A stretch of 64,000 nt of DNA from Histoplasma ohiense (Eukaryota > Ascomycota > Eurotiomycetes > Onygenales > Ajellomycetaceae): NCBI GenBank assembly GCA_017607445.1, contig JAEVHH010000001.1:1860001-1924000 (forward strand). Reading direction: 5' to 3'. Below the pieces are notes generated by a model that saw nothing but the letters and a program-made list of their open reading frames with translations, ran no database searches and was not told the origin of the DNA. The translations under genes and the position numbers were made by a program. Each line of letters begins with the position of its first letter. Within the stretch, counting starts at the first letter, position 1. Below, piece after piece: positions 12,401-23,329 of this stretch.

Positions 12401-13734
12401 CACAAATCCGCCTTTCAGCGAAGGAGGCGCATTCATCAACCTGGAGCCTTCCCCACCGGCATCGCTGGTCCCAACAACCCCTGATTCACCAGCACGATGT
12501 TCGACAACGCCAACTGAACTCGAACCGGCGGTCTGCGGCTGGTAGCGATGGAGAGACTGCTGGCCGTTGGACATGGACCTCCCAGATTTCTCCGAGACGT
12601 TTCCCCTCGCCAGGGCGTCCTTTGGCGAGGCAAAGCTCGACGTGGACGCGGCATAGCGATAGTCCAGCTGCTGCTGGCGATTTAAATCCTCAGTCCTCCC
12701 CGCTGCTTCGGATAGGAGATGGAGCGCATCGTGTGTGTTGCTGATGGCTGGGGATAGTAGCTCAGCCGCGGTGCGGTTCATGACTTGCTGGCCGCTGGCG
12801 GAGGCTATGTTTTCCGCATAACCACCTTTACCTGTACCTGCACCGGGGGGGCCTACCCCTCGCGTCGGTAACCGATGACCGCCGGCGCTTGTATTGCCAC
12901 TGGCACTCGCGGTATTACTGTGATATTGGTTGGGCGAGATAGGGTTTGCGGGGGCGATGGCGAAGCGGTTCTGGGGCGGGTGTCCGGGCTCAGTCCATCG
13001 ACGGTGGGAAGAGGAGGACATGCTGATATCGGTATCGACACCGGAGAGAGGGGCAGGGGGAAAGGATGAGATGTCGTTGCTATTCGTATCATCGTCATTA
13101 TCATTATCATTTACACTGCTGATATTATTGGAACCGCTGTTGACGCTATCCGCGGAATCGAGACGCGAGGCATCTGCAGACATCATGCGCTTGTCTCTGC
13201 GCAACGTGGTATCCTCCTCGAGATCGCCATTGGCAAGGCCTGTTGCTTCTGAGACTTTGCGCTTGCGGCGGGTGGCAGAGAACTCGCAGCGTTTGCTTTC
13301 CCGGCGACAGCGGACGCAGGGCGGGGGGCGTGGGTTGTCGACGCCTAGAAATGGTCAATTTCACTGATCATGGTAATAACAATAATACTATGATTAAGTA
13401 GAGAGACAGTAGTAATATAGATATAGATAGATATATAAAAAGAGGACATACTTCCCAGGTCGCAGCGAACCTTTCTCTTGCGACACGGATCGCAGGCCTG
13501 GTAGCCGCGGCGGTGCTGGGGAGCGGGCGAGGGCGATCTGTGGGGGGAGGGGAATCCGGGGTTGGCGCCGGGGTTGGCGCGCTTGTTGGGGTTTGCAGCA
13601 GCATCGTTGGGCTGGACGGGCTGGACGGGCTGGACGGGCTGGTGGTGAGCTTGGGCTTGGGAGTGGGCGTGGGAAGCGGAGGAGGAGTGGTGGAGGGTCT
13701 GCGGTGAGGAGGATGGAGCAACCCTTGTGGCCAT
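9422..13734 (-). CDS. large Zn(II)2Cys6 transcription factor
   Basis: Exons on the minus strand: 13452..13734, 12300..13344, 11100..12199, 10974..11021, 10575..10903 and 9422..10480, giving 1287 residues. Intron phases agree at every junction; the third intron has a TACTAAC-type branch site. The binuclear zinc cluster is C-x2-C-x6-C-x12-C-x2-C-x6-C, starting 'ACDPCRKRKVRC', with its 12-residue loop split by intron 1. The long Pro-rich loop resembles the class containing the aromatic amino acid regulator Aro80; this is a weak inference and orthology is not claimed. The middle part ('YYEHLAPLSPIVIPNYSSPA', 'LTVTMLTIASRHMPL') looks like the fungal-specific regulatory domain. Homopolymers are striking: about 18 Gly, a long Asn run, His-rich and Gln tracts, and an acidic C-terminus ending 'LEVLLKEQDDMGGGFL'. 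Target genes are unknown. Confidence 0.85.
11619..11675. repeat. Pro/Gly-codon tract encoding poly-Gly in the regulator
   Basis: A CC(A/T/C/G) codon-repeat tract on + encodes, on -, an uninterrupted run of about 18 glycines flanked by serine. It lies within exon 3 of the Zn2Cys6 gene and is a likely site of length polymorphism. Confidence 0.8.
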
Positions 13735-15760
13735 ATCGTCGGCAGAGAGAGACGTGATATTTATAGAAAGGTATATATATGTATGGATATATGAAACACG
13801 ACACACAGGATACACAAGGGGCGGGGGCGGATCGGAGGTGTTCCTGTGCTTGTGTCGGGGGGGGAACCTGTGTCGGTCTGCGGTCGTTGGCCAGTAGCAG
13901 CAGGAGCAGGTGCAGCAGGTATCGCGATCCCGTTCCCCGTTCCCCGTTGGCGGTGGGAGATGCGTCGGCGGGGGGTGGCGGATATTCGGCGGCCGAAGCA
14001 AAGCGGCCTCGTGTGAGACAATTGTGGGAGAGAAGTGGGTAATAAGGATGTAAGGACAGAATAGAACGAGAGAGTGGAGAGTTAAGCAGAACTGAAGAGA
14101 AGAGAAGAGAAGAGAAGAGAGAGAGAGTGTGTGTGTGTGTGGGAGGCAAGAGGGTGGATGATGGCAGCGGAGTGGAGTGGAGTGGAGTTGAGATAGGAAG
14201 ATCGAGGATGTTGAGATGTTGAGGCGTCGATATGGACCGAAGAGGACACACCGACAGGGACGGGGAGCGAGGCGACACACCGCCTGCTGACTTCTGCTCT
14301 CCCACACACAGCTAGCACCACCTCTGCTTCCTTTTCTTCTGCTTCTGCGTCTTCTCTTCGTCCTCGACTCGGTGCTAATCCAACGGGCTAACTGTGCTAC
14401 CCCGCTAACCTTAGCCGGCGAGCGGGTCGCCGTCGCTGGTTGTGCTCGTCTCATCTCAGCATTCATGAAGCTATCCCCACCCGCCAGCAGCCAGGAAGAG
14501 CATGTCAGCCGCGGCACCCGACAAACGATAATGATGAGGGTTCTAATTTTGTGGTGTTTATTATTTACGTCTCCCTTTGCGGAGGCCGTTGGCAATATTG
14601 AGCTCAAAGTTTCTATCTGGTTCCTTCGTACCCCACACTCTCACTCACACCGCATCTTCGCGTATAACTTACACCTACACAGAGAGTGCCTCTTCCACAT
14701 AGGACAGATACAGAACCAAGTGCAGGGAACCCACCAGTGTGTACGCGCAATAGCCAGACAAGGGCACGCAAAACCACCCCCCTGCCCTCATCTCCCCGAA
14801 CCCTGGCCGGGTTGCACACTCCAGTTGGGCCAATTGGCGGGAGTGGAACCTCGCCATCCCTTGGGGGATTCTTGGGGAACTGGGGATTATCCTCCCTCCC
14901 GCCTGTACGCTGCCTGTATCCGAGATCCTTGGGGGAACTGGGGACCCAGGGGGAAGGAGGAGAAGCAGGAACTAAAACGGTTCCAAAGCGTTCTACTGCA
15001 TAAACACCCAGGGACCAGGTCGGAGGTCAGCAGGGCGGGCAGAAATAATATTACTGATTATTCTCGTCTATTGACTATTCTTAACCGTCCAGTGATAATG
15101 AAAAAAAAAAAAAAAAAAGAAAAAAAAAGAAAGGTCGAGGTGAAAACTCCTAATGGATTTTGCTCATAGTCTAAGGCGCAGCCTGAAATTCCCGTCCTGG
15201 CAGTGACAGCCGGTTTTCTCCTCCTCGCCCCCAAGAACCCAACATGCGGAGAAACTGGGGTTAGAGTTCGAAAAGGAGAGTGTGTTTGTTCCGAGAGGGG
15301 GAGGCGAATTACACTAACTAGCGTTGGTTACTCCAAAAAAAAAAAAAAAAAACATAGATGCATCACATACTGCCGTAGACTCGGGGAGGTTTTAAAAAAT
15401 TCCTTTATCCCTATTGCCGTTATTATTGTTTATTATTATTTCATCGCGTAGTATTCTGCTTTTGACGGTAGGTATCACACCTTATACCTGCCCGTATACC
15501 TGCCACAGTAACGGTCAGGAACCATTTAAATCGACCAAGGTTAACTTCAAACGGGAAACTCAGAACAACATGTCAATCATGTGCTCGCATATCATGGCTC
15601 AAACCAATCCAGCCATGGATGGGGTCAAAAAAACGAAAACCCCGTCGTTTTCGAGTCTCAACTCGCATCCAGCATCTAGCTTTTCGGTTTCTGTGCTCCC
15701 TGCGGCCGCTCTCCGGCTCGCTCGGAGGCTTTACTCTTTCCGCCTCCCCTACTATGATTA
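13735..15760. other. divergence-free upstream region of the Zn2Cys6 gene and 3' flank of the Vps38-like gene
   Basis: Both flanking genes are on the minus strand, so this 2 kb contains the regulator's promoter and probable long leader (low-complexity C/T-rich on the sense strand), then the Vps38-like 3' end. The frame of the regulator is open upstream to 14607, but its translation is compositionally unlike protein. It also holds A runs near 15100..15118 and 15335..15351. No gene seen. Confidence 0.5.
14090..14141. repeat. AGAGA/GA/GT compound microsatellite
   Basis: Tandem AGAGA units pass into (GA)n and then (GT)n within the presumed leader of the Zn2Cys6 gene. The order GA then GT is the same as at 8563..8595. 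Confidence 0.85.
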
Positions 15761-17881
15761 TTATGCTTTTCCACCCCCTGCAAGTCGCCGGTCCACAGCC
15801 AACTGCCCATTCGCCTTGGCCAGAATATTCTCTTGCAATATCTTTCTTGCTCCAGATCCGGGCCCACCATCACCCATAATACTCCCCGCCCCTCCGGCTC
15901 CCGGCCCAGCCCCGGAAACAACACTGTCCTCACTGCCCCGTCGCGACATACTCGGGCTCGTCAACCCGCTCCTAATGATATGACTCCCTGCCCTCCCCCG
16001 AACCCCCAGCAGAAGCCCGCGCACAACACCGCCCGCTTGCCTTGCAGGCAACTCCCCCGTACCCGCCGTCAACACGTACAGCAAATACTTCAAATTCGGC
16101 AACGTATGCCTCACATCAATAACCCTCAGCCCCATCCGGTTCATCATATACTCGATATTCTTATTTAGCAAAAACACACCGTACTCGAACCGATAGTGCC
16201 CATTGACCGGGTACAGCGGGAACGTGCGTTGCGGTAGCCCTGCGGAGATCGGGTCGTCGATCAACGAATGGGATAGATAAGGCCGCACTGGATACGGGAG
16301 GGGAACGGAGAGGTAGAAGGAGAGCAGGTAGACGAGGTGCGCCGTATAGCCCAGCGCAGCCGCGATGCATTCTTTGTCCATGTCTTCGAAGGTCGAGTTG
16401 GGCAGCGCGCGGCTGCAGATGGTGAACGCCAGTGGCTTCTCTGGGATCGGCTCGATCGGGTATATCGTCTGCAGATCCTCACAGATCCGCCGTATCTGGC
16501 CAATGGAGTCCTCGGCTGTTTTCCGCAGGAGGTTTTCGCTGGAGGACATGCTCGATTGTGCGTCGGAAAGGAAGGACTTGGTCTTTTCTTGAGAGGAGCG
16601 TCCGCGGGCCATGGCGGTACGTCGTGCTTCGAGGCTGCGTTGGATCTCTTCTTTGCGTTGTTTGCTCTGCCGTAGTTGCTTTTTTGCGGACGTGATGGTG
16701 CGTTTTATAGACGAGAGTTTGTCGACAGCTTGAGATCGGGAACATAGGGTATCCAACGCCCTATGGTTTCTCTCGAGTATCGCATTTATTTGAGTTTCGA
16801 GTTTCTCCCGCGTCGCGAGGGCATCTTGAATACAATCGTCAAGATTGGCAAGGCGCATGAGCGCATCGTAAGTTGACGTAGACTGTAGGCGACTATCGTC
16901 ATGGGCCCTAGCATCAGCAGCAGAGGCAGTAGTTACGGGCGCTGGCAGCTGCTTGACAGGGGGCATATCCATCAAACTCGTATAAACACCATCCTGGAAG
17001 TGAAACACAACGCAGTTCGTCGGCAACGGGTGATAGAAACTCTCCAACGTTTTTCCTACATACTGCAACGAGCGCAGATTCACTTCCAGCCTCAGTAGCA
17101 GGATATACTCCGTCATATCCTCCGTCCTCGCCCACACATTACACGTCACCTGATCCAGACGCGACACCAGTGGCCCGCAGACGTTCAGGTCGAAGTGCTT
17201 GAAATCCGGATTCATCGCCCTCTCCACCACTTCGCTCACGTAGACCGGCTGATCCATACCAGCACAATGTAGCGAGAACCACGAGTTTGCCATCCGGTTG
17301 CCAGCAATGTCCTCCAGTCGATGTTGTCGAATGAATGGACTGGCACCAGCCCAGCGTAGGGTGCTCCCCCGGCGAAGAATCTGAGCCTTGTTTTTTCGCT
17401 CTTTATGATTTTCACTCCCAGATGTCCCTAAAGGTGAGGCTGCAGCTGCAGCGGCGGTAGCGTCTGCGGAGGAAAACTGATCATGACGCTTGAGGTCAGT
17501 AAACGAGCGTGACTGAGGGATGGGTGATGGCAATTCACGCATCGCCAGTAATTTAGTGGGGGACTGGAGGGCATTCGGAACACTGTCGTCGTCTATAGTC
17601 TTTCGGCTGGACGGCGTGTTAGGATTGACGGTGAGATTGCGCAAAGAGATGCCCTGGAAATGGCGAAGTTTGCGGTTCTAGAAAAAACAAAAATATACTG
17701 TTTATGAGTACTACTATCATTTGTCATATATAAAATAAACCAGTCTGGATATAGAAGGGGATCTCCAAGCTCCCCAAATGGGGTTTCATACCGAAAACCA
17801 TGGTTTCTGACGCTGGCTATCTGAGGCACTGAGCTGTTCTAAACGCTGGACAAGGTCATCTGCTGATCTGGAGAGAGCCAT
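15761..17881 (-). CDS. Vps38/UVRAG-like subunit of the PI3-kinase complex II
   Basis: Exons 17792..17881 and 15761..17677 give 668 residues; the 114-bp intron is phase 0. Exon 1 reads 'MALSRSADDLVQRLEQ...' and joins at 'PWFS/NRKLRHFQGISLRNL', conserved in fungal homologues as I recall them. A C2-like region lies at about residues 160 to 260 ('NSWFSLHCAGMDQPVYVSE'). A coiled coil lies at about 330 to 410 and is the expected Beclin-1/Vps30-binding segment. A C-terminal membrane-associating part includes 'GHYRFEYGVFLLNKNIEYMM'. The family (Atg14/UVRAG/Vps38) forms the endosomal Vps34 kinase complex. Atg14 is the alternative, but the N-terminal C2-like region argues for UVRAG/Vps38. It is divergent to mhr1 across a 485-bp spacer. 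The final about 70 residues are Gly/Ser-rich and poorly conserved-looking. Confidence 0.8.
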
Positions 17882-18366
17882 TGCTAGGAAGCATGCGATA
17901 TGTGAGGCATAGATGTCGTCGTGCACTCGGCGGAGCTGTCATTCTCATCAACGTAAATAGACCGGGATGAGAAAAGCACGGAGGAGTAGACCAGCCAGAC
18001 AACGCTGTCTAGGCCATGTCAACCTCGACGCAGTGAGTAAGCACCGTCTACGGTAACTAGTTCGTTGACGCCGATGTGGTTGATCTGTGGTTGTGGTTGT
18101 GGTTATCGTTGTTGTCGTTGTTGGCTTGAATCTGAGCTTTGTCGTCTTCGTCTTGTCGATGGTTGTTTGGGTGCTCCCGATTGGTCCCCGGAACCAGGAA
18201 AAAACTTCACCACCATAACCACATCCACCACCACCACCACCACGACGCTCGTCCCGCCCCTCGATCTCAGAGAGGTTCCGACTATATCCCACTTCAGCAG
18301 GCGCCACAATGCTCTAGAAAACGATCAATTGGCTCTGCAGAAAATTGATACAACGCACCGGCATCA
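17882..18366. promoter_or_regulatory. bidirectional promoter of vps38-like and mhr1
   Basis: These 485 bp separate two divergent start codons. They contain a CCACCA-rich segment around 18215..18245 but no motif I can assign. Both promoters must lie here; transcription start sites are not visible. Confidence 0.5.
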
Positions 18367-19876
18367 ATGGTCGCCGCGAGCATGGCCGCCAGAGCGGCCG
18401 CCAGAACAGCTACTAGAGCAACGAGGGGAGCGGCAGCCAGTGCTGAAGCGGGTACCAACTCCGGTGCGAAGACAGCCATTGCGAAGAAACCTGGCAAGAA
18501 CTTGTCAAATCCAAAAATACAGGAGACGGTCAGCCCTGTCGTTGTAAGCTCTTGGGAGGCCCTTCGGTTCCCAAGAACGACAAAACCCATCCAGGGCAAG
18601 GTCAGAGAAACTGGGTCCCGTGCTGCCCTACAATGGCGGACACAGGAGAGAGCAAGGCTACGCAAGGCATTACACCGCCTGACGCATGGGAAAAATATAT
18701 TCGCCTACAACAATATCCGAACGAATCAGGTTGTATATTCGTTTACGAGAGAGCTTGATGTGAGTGGATTCTTCTTCCTCTTCTTCTTCTTTTCCAACTA
18801 TCTAAGAGCACAGTGCAGACGAACACCTCAACGAAACACATAATCTAACTCTATAAATGCTATAGAAAAACAACGTTCTCTCCCAACTAGTCTACCACGG
18901 TAAGAAGACCGTACCCGCTACACTGCGCAAGGATATGTGGACCCCTTATTTCTCCCTGCATTTCCCCTCCACCTCCCTTGGCCTTGAAGCCTACCGCCTT
19001 CTCCGCGAGTTCTCCATGCAGCGGCAACTTGCCCCGCCCGCAGATATGATCACTGCCTCGCAAGACAACGAGGTGCTCACCCGGCAGCGCCCGCGGGACC
19101 CCGCCGAGGCCGAGAAATGGGACAAGGAATGGAAGATTCGCATGGAGCAGCATCAGTTCCTTAACAAAAAATTGCGCGCGCGTATCCTCATGGACCAAAA
19201 GGCTACAAGCGTTGCGGATGTGGCGGCGGTACTGGCGCTGCAGCAGCAGAAGATGAAGGAGGAGCAGGAGCGGGAGGCGAGAGAAAATGAACTGGAAGAT
19301 GAGAATGAAGGAGAAGCAGAAGAAGTAGAAGGGGGAGACGGCGAGAAGGTGAAAAATGAGAGCGGGAAGGTTGGCGATAAGGATAAGTCGGGCAAGAAAA
19401 TCAGCCGAAAGAGACGGAAACGGATCCAGGCGGCTATCAGAGCACAGCAGGCGCTGGAGAAGGACACCATGGACAAGATCGCCGAATTGGAACGCATGCT
19501 GCAGGTGAAAATCGACCCTTCGCTGCCGCCGTCGGAGCATCACATCGTCAATGAAGGCGAGGTCAAGATGTTTTGGGTGGATCTGCATAATTTGCAGTAT
19601 GCCGAGTCGTGGCCAAAAAATGTCATCCACGGTCAGCTGAAGCCTGTTCGTGGCCATATTATGGGCACCGAGCTTGACCTTGCGGCTGGTGAGTTGCTGG
19701 CCCTTGGCGGTGCTCCCGCCGCGAAGGGGGAAGATAGCGAGGGTGTCGAACAGGCTGGCGCTGGTTCCGGTACTTTGGCTGAAACTGATGCTCAGGCTGA
19801 GGGAGAGCAAGAGAAGGCGGATGCCCCTAAGGAAGAGAAGTCGAGGTCGGGTCTCGGGAAGTTGAAGTTCTGGTAG
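18367..19876 (+). CDS. mhr1: mitochondrial large-subunit ribosomal protein mL67 / Mhr1
   Basis: Exons 18367..18759 and 18866..19876 give 467 residues; the 106-bp intron is phase 0. Family signatures are 'KNIFAYNNIRTNQVVYSFTR' at the end of exon 1 and 'YHGKKTVPATLRKDMWTPYF' at the start of exon 2, both as in Mhr1. The N-terminus is Ala/Arg-rich without acidic residues ('MVAASMAARAAARTATRATR'), as expected of a mitochondrial targeting sequence. Mhr1 is a mitoribosomal protein also implicated in mtDNA recombination. Residues about 245 to 320 form a strongly charged insert (EQERE..., KISRKRRKR) that makes the protein far longer than the roughly 226-residue yeast form. The segment at residues about 60 to 105 lies in a region also open in another frame; I kept the frame that runs uninterrupted into the conserved motif. 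Confidence 0.85.
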
Positions 19877-20082
19877 AAAGTGAACCGTTGGGGGAAAAAC
19901 GGGCATGGGCATGTTTCATTCTTTCTATGGTGATAAATAAATAAATGGTTATGTTGATAAAATGGATTGTCATTTATTTTTTGCCCCATGCTTCCCTTTA
20001 TTTTTCCTTCTTCCCACTCTCATATTTTCCAACCAATTGTACTGTACCATTTCTATATCCTCGGGGTTATCTCTTTTCTTTT

Positions 20083-20115
<33 letters not shown>

Positions 20116-21212
20116 GTCGTTTATTAAGACTTGAGATCCTTTTTTCTCCACCCATTTTTGTGTATTTATATTTTTTCTAGAAACCGCAAAATGCTGTACA
20201 ACCCTCACTTTAAAAGGAAAAAAGCCCACGGAATGGAGAAACGAATATTTTCCCCTGAAGTGACAACAAGCGAATACGACAGTTGATAAGACCAAAAAAC
20301 GTAGATAAATATATTTACGGGAAATTAGACAATTCCCGAAATGCATGTCTGTTTCTCTTGCTATGCAAAAGATATATGGACATACCAGAAAAATGTTGAA
20401 GGAGATCAATGTTTCCGTCCACATGTCCATGTACATGTACAACATAACTATAAGATATATACAACTGCTGGCTTAACCGCAGTCCCACAGGGATGTGTCG
20501 TACGTATGTACAGTACATACATCACAAATGAAACAAGCACAAACCTTTTCCCACTCCCACCCCCACCCCCAAACAAAAAAGGAGGCGGAGAAAAAGGGCG
20601 GGGGAAAAGGACACGAAAATAGACGTTGTATAGCTGTTGAGGTCTGATGATTCTGTTCAGCGATGACGGAAGGACACAAAAACATGATGTATAAATAAAT
20701 AACCACTGATGCAGAGGTAGGCCCGGGCCCAAGATAAAGTTTCATTCATGGCCATGTCCCCATCTGTCCCCGATTGCCTATGATTCCCCTAAACCCCCAC
20801 CACCCCAATCTACCTCCGCCATGTATGTCGCTCATCACCATGATGATATACAACATTCCATTTAGCGCTCAGGGGAAAATGGTAGAGGGTAGATGACAGA
20901 TCAGGGGAGGGAGCACAGTGAGAACATCGCACCGAAGGTCGGAGTCTGATATAAAGTCAACAAGAAGAAAGGAGAAGCAAAGAAAACGAAGTAGAAAGAA
21001 AAAACCAATTCCCACGCGTTTCGCGTGATTAAACGACATGATATAATGATGAAAGCATTAACGCATAGAAGCATGAAAACGTGAAGAAGTGAAAACATGA
21101 AAGACATAGAAACAAGGGGCTTGTCGCCTCCAGCATCCAGCAAATTCAGTTTCTTGTCTTTCCCTTTCGAATCTTGATCTCATCATGGCCGTCGAACTCG
21201 TGTCAGAAAAGG

Positions 21213-21243
<31 letters not shown>

Positions 21244-21354
21244 GGTAACAGCAAAGGAGAAGGAGGAGAAAGAAAACGGACTTTCTCCCGCCAAACCGGA
21301 AACAAACCAGCCATTCAATTAATCCACCCACCGACCCACCGAAAGCAAACAGAG
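19877..21354. other. convergent intergenic region mhr1 / PP2C
   Basis: This 1.5-kb 3'-to-3' spacer contains a long T run (about 20086..20114), an AT-rich first half, C/A-rich tracts near 20555..20575 and A/G-rich stretches near 21210..21275. Long 3' UTRs are likely. No coding sequence, tRNA or transposon was recognised. Confidence 0.5.
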
Positions 21355-23329
21355 TTATTCTCCTCCCTCTTTCTTTCCTTTCCTATCCTGACCTTCCGCC
21401 AAATCCAAGCTCGCAATATCAATTACTCCCTTTAGTTGCCCAGACGAAACTTCCGGCCCCAACTTATCCTCTACAGCAGAATAGGTCTCCACGGGCGTCG
21501 CGTTCTCGCTGTCGTCGCTATTCCCCGTGTCTTCAGCAGCATCGACGGTGGCAAGTTCAGCGCCTAGCTTGCCCGCGCGCGCCTTCTTCCGCGTCTCCTC
21601 GACGATCTTGTCGGCTTCGCTGATGCCTATAAGTTGCACTGGCGATGGGGACGGGCCATTGTTGTTGTTTGTAGTATTGTTGGTATTATTGATATTGATG
21701 TAGCCGCCGCTGCTATCTGTCGTTGTTGGCGGCGCGAGTGATGTGCGTCTTTGCTGTTGTTCTATTGCTTGCTGAATGGCCTTTGTGTCGAAGCGGACAA
21801 TCATACAGGAGAGGTTGTCGGTGCTGAAGCGCGAGAGAGCGTGATCGACGAGGATTTTTGAGGCGAGTTGTGGGTCCTCTGTGCCACGGATGAGATCGAC
21901 GGCTTCTTGATCCGAGCAGACGTCCCATAACTGCCAAAAAAAAGGGAAATAGGTTAATTCAAGCAAAGAGGAGGAATAGGGGTCTAATTAAAGTTTGATA
22001 AAGATAAGCACTCACGCCATCGCATGCCAGGATCAGAAACTCATCTGTTTCAGGCTGGATGACCGTCTCCGTCGTGTACGGGTGGCCAGTGACTAAGTCT
22101 TTCATGTACGAATCCCCCAACGCCCGAGTGACAGCAAGCACGCCGTTTACGCGGTTATTCAAGATTAGGCCTCCAGCATTGGATATTCGTTTCCCCTCGT
22201 TTTCATCACTGCCCTTGTGGTCGTACGATAATCGCAGCGCCTTGCCATTCCGGCACAGAACAACGCGTGCATCACCCACGTTCGCGGTATACAGTACACG
22301 TTGTCGAAAGACGGCCGTTGTTTCCTGGGGTTGCTTTTGGTTTGCGGATCCTGACACTGATAATCCTGACGGGTCTAGGGATGAAGATGTCTGCGCTGCG
22401 GACGACGGGTCTGTGCTCTTATTATCTTTTTCCAGACCTTGCTTGTTGGGTGTCGCAAGGGAGGAAGATGGAGTCGCATTAGGAGGAGAGGTCCCGGTAG
22501 GACGATCCTCCCATCGCAAGACTGCAGTAACAGCAGTACAACCGCTGTTTTTCAACGGCAGCTTTTCTAATTGCTGATCCACGCTAGTGAATGCCTGGTC
22601 TAGCAGTTCTGGTACCGGAGTATTCGGGTGCTTTCTCATGATATCTTCCAAAATGAGATGCAGCTTTTTCCCGCACCACTCCGCCGCAAACGTCCCAGCA
22701 TGTCCATCGAAAATGGCAAAATATCCGTTGTCCGTTTCAACCATCGGTGGTGAGTCGTCAGACTCTGCAGATGTAGGTATTGAATCCTCGGAATTATTTT
22801 TGCTGCGGATGGACGAATCGGCTCTGGCAGGAGTTGGGGCTGCAGTTCCAAGAAAATTATACAGATAAGCATGGGTGTCTTCCATAGTTCTTCGGCATTT
22901 TCTGTTCCTGTCTTCAGTGACTCCAACCCGAAACGACGAGTGCGTAGTCGGCGCTGATTCACCAGCTGAGTTATTCAACGACCCTTGCGGAACGATCAAG
23001 GCTGGATCCATCTTCCCCAACTTCTGCATGGGTGTCAGGGCTTGCTGTTCCTTCTGCGACTCCCGCGCACTTGAAAGATGCAGGGAATATTTAGCGTTGG
23101 AGAAGAAGTTGGCAGCCTTGGTCATTGAGCTATTTCGGCGCTTTGGCTGTTCCGCTGATGGGCTTCGGTCCCCGTTGCGGGGCGACAGGGGACCACTAAG
23201 CGGGGTGGCTTTGTTTTCTCGGCCAGCCGTGGTATTTTCCGTGTTGATGGATAGGGTGGTCGAACCACTGCCGGAGAGAGGGGAGGAATCGTCTTTCTCT
23301 TTGGTAGGGCTCGTGGAGCCACCGAACAT
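21355..23329 (-). CDS. PP2C-family serine/threonine phosphatase
   Basis: Exons 22016..23329 and 21355..21930 give 629 residues; the 85-bp intron is phase 0 and splits 'LACDG/LWDVCSD'. Catalytic PP2C motifs are 'YFAIFDGHAG' (metal-binding Asp), 'LYTANVGDARVVLCRNG', 'VLAVTRALGD', 'LILACDG' and 'STDNLSCMIV' (metal-binding Asp-Asn). Such enzymes dephosphorylate stress MAP kinases, among other targets. The phosphatase core is interrupted by a Ser/Thr/Pro-rich insert at about residues 270 to 330. An N-terminal extension of about 130 residues and a C-terminal tail are low-complexity. The start is the first in-frame Met; the frame stays open about 45 codons upstream with no ATG before a stop, so an unrecognised upstream exon is possible. 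It most resembles the Ptc1-type group, but I do not assign an orthologue. Confidence 0.85.

Noticed and set aside
13735..14607. N-terminal extension of the Zn2Cys6 regulator
   Set aside because: The translated leader is repetitive and Cys/Ser/Leu-skewed, with a competing open frame; MATRVAPSS at 13734 is the better start.
18552..18758. Alternative + frame over the first exon of mhr1
   Set aside because: The conserved motif 'KNIFAYNNIRTNQVVYSFTR' and the in-frame splice to exon 2 are in the other frame.
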